From an uncultured Actinomycetes bacterium (GTDB lineage Bacteria > Actinomycetota > Actinomycetes > Nanopelagicales > Nanopelagicaceae), in NCBI GenBank assembly GCA_937860175.1, contig CALMBJ010000041.1, positions 1 to 7,917 on the forward strand: DNA of 7,917 nucleotides, in the 5' to 3' direction. The notes below the pieces were generated by a model. The model did not search any database. It was not told the DNA's origin and saw only the letters and a program-made list of their open reading frames with translations. The translations under genes and the position numbers were made by a program. Shown piece by piece: positions 7,058 to 7,917 of the stretch (its first letter is position 1; the number at the start of each line of letters is the position of its first letter).

Positions 7058-7617
7058 TAGTTAGCGCGACCCTGGTATGACCCATCGCGAGTGTCAACAA
7101 GAACAATCTCATCCTGTTTGATGAAGAGAGGCACCTGAATCTCAATACCTGTTTCAACTGTTGCTGGCTTTGTTCCACCAGAAGAGCGATCGCCCTGAAT
7201 TCCTGGCTCTGTGTAAGTGATTTTCAACGGAACTGATGCTGCAAGTTCGATGTACAAAGGATTACCTTCGTTAACTGCAACGATTGCTTCAGTATTTTCA
7301 AGCATGTAGTTAGCTGCGTCGCCAACTGTTGCTGCGCTGATAGTCATTTGGTCATAAGTCTTTGTATCCATAAAGACAAAGTCATCACCCTCTTTGTAGA
7401 GGTACTGCATTTCACGCTTTTCTAGAATAGCTACATCAACCTTGACTCCAGCGTTGTAGGTTTTATCAACAACCTTGCCGCTGAGTACCGACTTGAGCTT
7501 TGTGCGCACAAATGCTGGACCCTTACCTGGCTTTACATGTTGGAACTCAACTACCGTCCACAACTGCCCTTCAATGTCCAAGGTCATTCCATTTTTTAAA
7601 TCATTTGTTGTTGCCAC
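7057..7617 (-). CDS. efp: Translation elongation factor P
   Basis: EF-P enters the ribosomal E/P site and relieves stalling at polyproline stretches. The 186-residue protein has the three-domain EF-P layout: KOW-like domain I (1-65) with [21 protein letters not shown] domain II (about 66-128) and OB domain III with [16 protein letters not shown] and [20 protein letters not shown]. The tip loop is P30-G-K32-G-P34, the actinobacterial PGKGP type, reported to work with an unmodified Lys, so EpmA or similar modification enzymes may not be needed. The start is GTG 7617 with SD-like GGTGGA (7629-7624) 6 nt upstream; the reading [10 protein letters not shown] is typical of actinobacterial EF-P. The stop overlaps the nusB start. 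Confidence 0.97.
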   Translation of the reverse strand: MATTNDLKNGMTLDIEGQLWTVVEFQHVKPGKGPAFVRTKLKSVLSGKVVDKTYNAGVKVDVAILEKREMQYLYKEGDDFVFMDTKTYDQMTISAATVGDAANYMLENTEAIVAVNEGNPLYIELAASVPLKITYTEPGIQGDRSSGGTKPATVETGIEIQVPLFIKQDEIVLVDTRDGSYQGRAN

Positions 7618-7695
7618 AGCTAATCCACCCGCTCTGTATCGATACTTGTTTGATTTACGAAGGTCTAAGGATACCCGTTAAAGGGGTGTGGTTTG
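7618..7695 (-). other. aroQ-efp intergenic gap with the efp ribosome binding site
   Basis: This short gap holds the SD-like GGTGGA for efp (7629-7624) and a perfect 10-bp palindrome, GTATCGATAC (7636-7645). A weak promoter could be read as TTAGAC (7668-7663), an 18-nt spacer and TATCGA (7644-7639), but it matches poorly. No hairpin plus T-run terminator follows aroQ, so efp and nusB may simply be read through from aroQ. Confidence 0.4.
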
Positions 7696-7917
7696 TTACT
7701 TTGAAAGCAAGTTTGCTAGCGCAATGATCGCTAAAACGTAGGAATTCGGCCCGAAACCACCGATTGTTCCGTTAGCCACTCCAGAGATCACCGAGGTATG
7801 GCGGAACTCTTCCCTGCTCAATGGGTTAGATAGATGTACTTCAATTAGCGGCGCTTTTACTAACTCTGCAGCATCGCGAATAGCGTAAGAGTAATGTGTG
7901 AAGGCAGCTGGATTGAT
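7696..7917 (-). CDS. aroQ: 3-dehydroquinate dehydratase, type II (C-terminal part, cut by window edge)
   Basis: Translating the minus strand from the right edge gives 73 residues ending at TAA (7698-7696). They match the C-terminal half of type II dehydroquinase, which converts 3-dehydroquinate to 3-dehydroshikimate in aromatic amino acid synthesis. The family signatures appear in order: INPAAFTHYSYAIRDA (usual form INPGAYTHTSVAIRDA), then IEVHLSNPLSREEFRHTS, which holds the catalytic His of EVHLSN and the substrate-contacting Arg, then GTIGGFGPNSYVLAI. Since the family is about 145 residues, roughly the first half lies beyond the window. The HYS in place of the more usual HTS is a minor variation. 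It lies just upstream of efp on the same strand. Confidence 0.95.
   Translation of the reverse strand: MNPAAFTHYSYAIRDAAELVKAPLIEVHLSNPLSREEFRHTSVISGVANGTIGGFGPNSYVLAIIALANLLSK

Noticed and set aside
7636..7645. Perfect palindrome GTATCGATAC upstream of efp as an operator
   Set aside because: Ten bases with no second copy in the window and no known regulator; too short to claim.
1..7917. Mobile elements, CRISPR arrays, tRNA or rRNA genes, defence genes
   Set aside because: No direct-repeat arrays, transposase motifs, cloverleaf-like sequences or foreign-looking genes were seen; nearly all bases are in housekeeping genes.

Overview
The window is a stretch of chromosome from a low-GC actinobacterium. 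By eye the base composition is clearly below that of Streptomyces or Mycobacterium, yet the proteins are actinobacterial in type: a BldD regulator, an EF-P with the PGKGP loop, and a PyrR with a translational-type leader. The gene order aroQ - efp - nusB - bldD - pyrR - pyrB - pyrC - carA - carB resembles, from memory, the efp-nusB-bldD-pyrR region of Streptomyces. Tight packing and modest GC suggest a streamlined aquatic lineage such as the Nanopelagicales (acI); this placement is inference.

Right end (about 7057-7917, minus strand): the 3' end of aroQ (type II 3-dehydroquinase, shikimate pathway), a 77-nt gap, then efp (elongation factor P). The efp stop overlaps the GTG start of nusB (6635-7057). 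Centre (6184-6648, plus strand): a bldD-type regulator that runs tail to tail into nusB with a 14-bp overlap and is divergent from the pyrimidine genes. Between bldD and pyrR lies a 123-bp divergent control region. It holds a PyrR-binding RNA hairpin that covers the pyrR Shine-Dalgarno sequence, probable promoters, and two ACCCTG boxes exactly 40 bp apart.

Left three quarters (1-6060, minus strand): a compact pyrimidine operon, pyrR-pyrB-pyrC-carA-carB. Every junction is a 1-nt overlap or directly abutting, so translation is probably coupled throughout. CarA and CarB make carbamoyl phosphate from glutamine, bicarbonate and ATP; PyrB makes carbamoyl aspartate; PyrC closes it to dihydroorotate; PyrR senses uridine nucleotides and should repress translation of its own message and, through coupling, of the whole operon.

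The main anomaly is in carB. Codon 235, a Glu in the CSIEN motif of the family, reads TAA, while the 484 codons that follow to the window edge stay open in the same frame and are fully CarB-like. This is either a recent nonsense mutation, a sequence or assembly error, or (less likely) a split or recoded gene. I do not see a new multi-gene system here; the points worth following are the carB stop, the PyrR hairpin, and a BldD homologue that keeps the c-di-GMP-binding signature.
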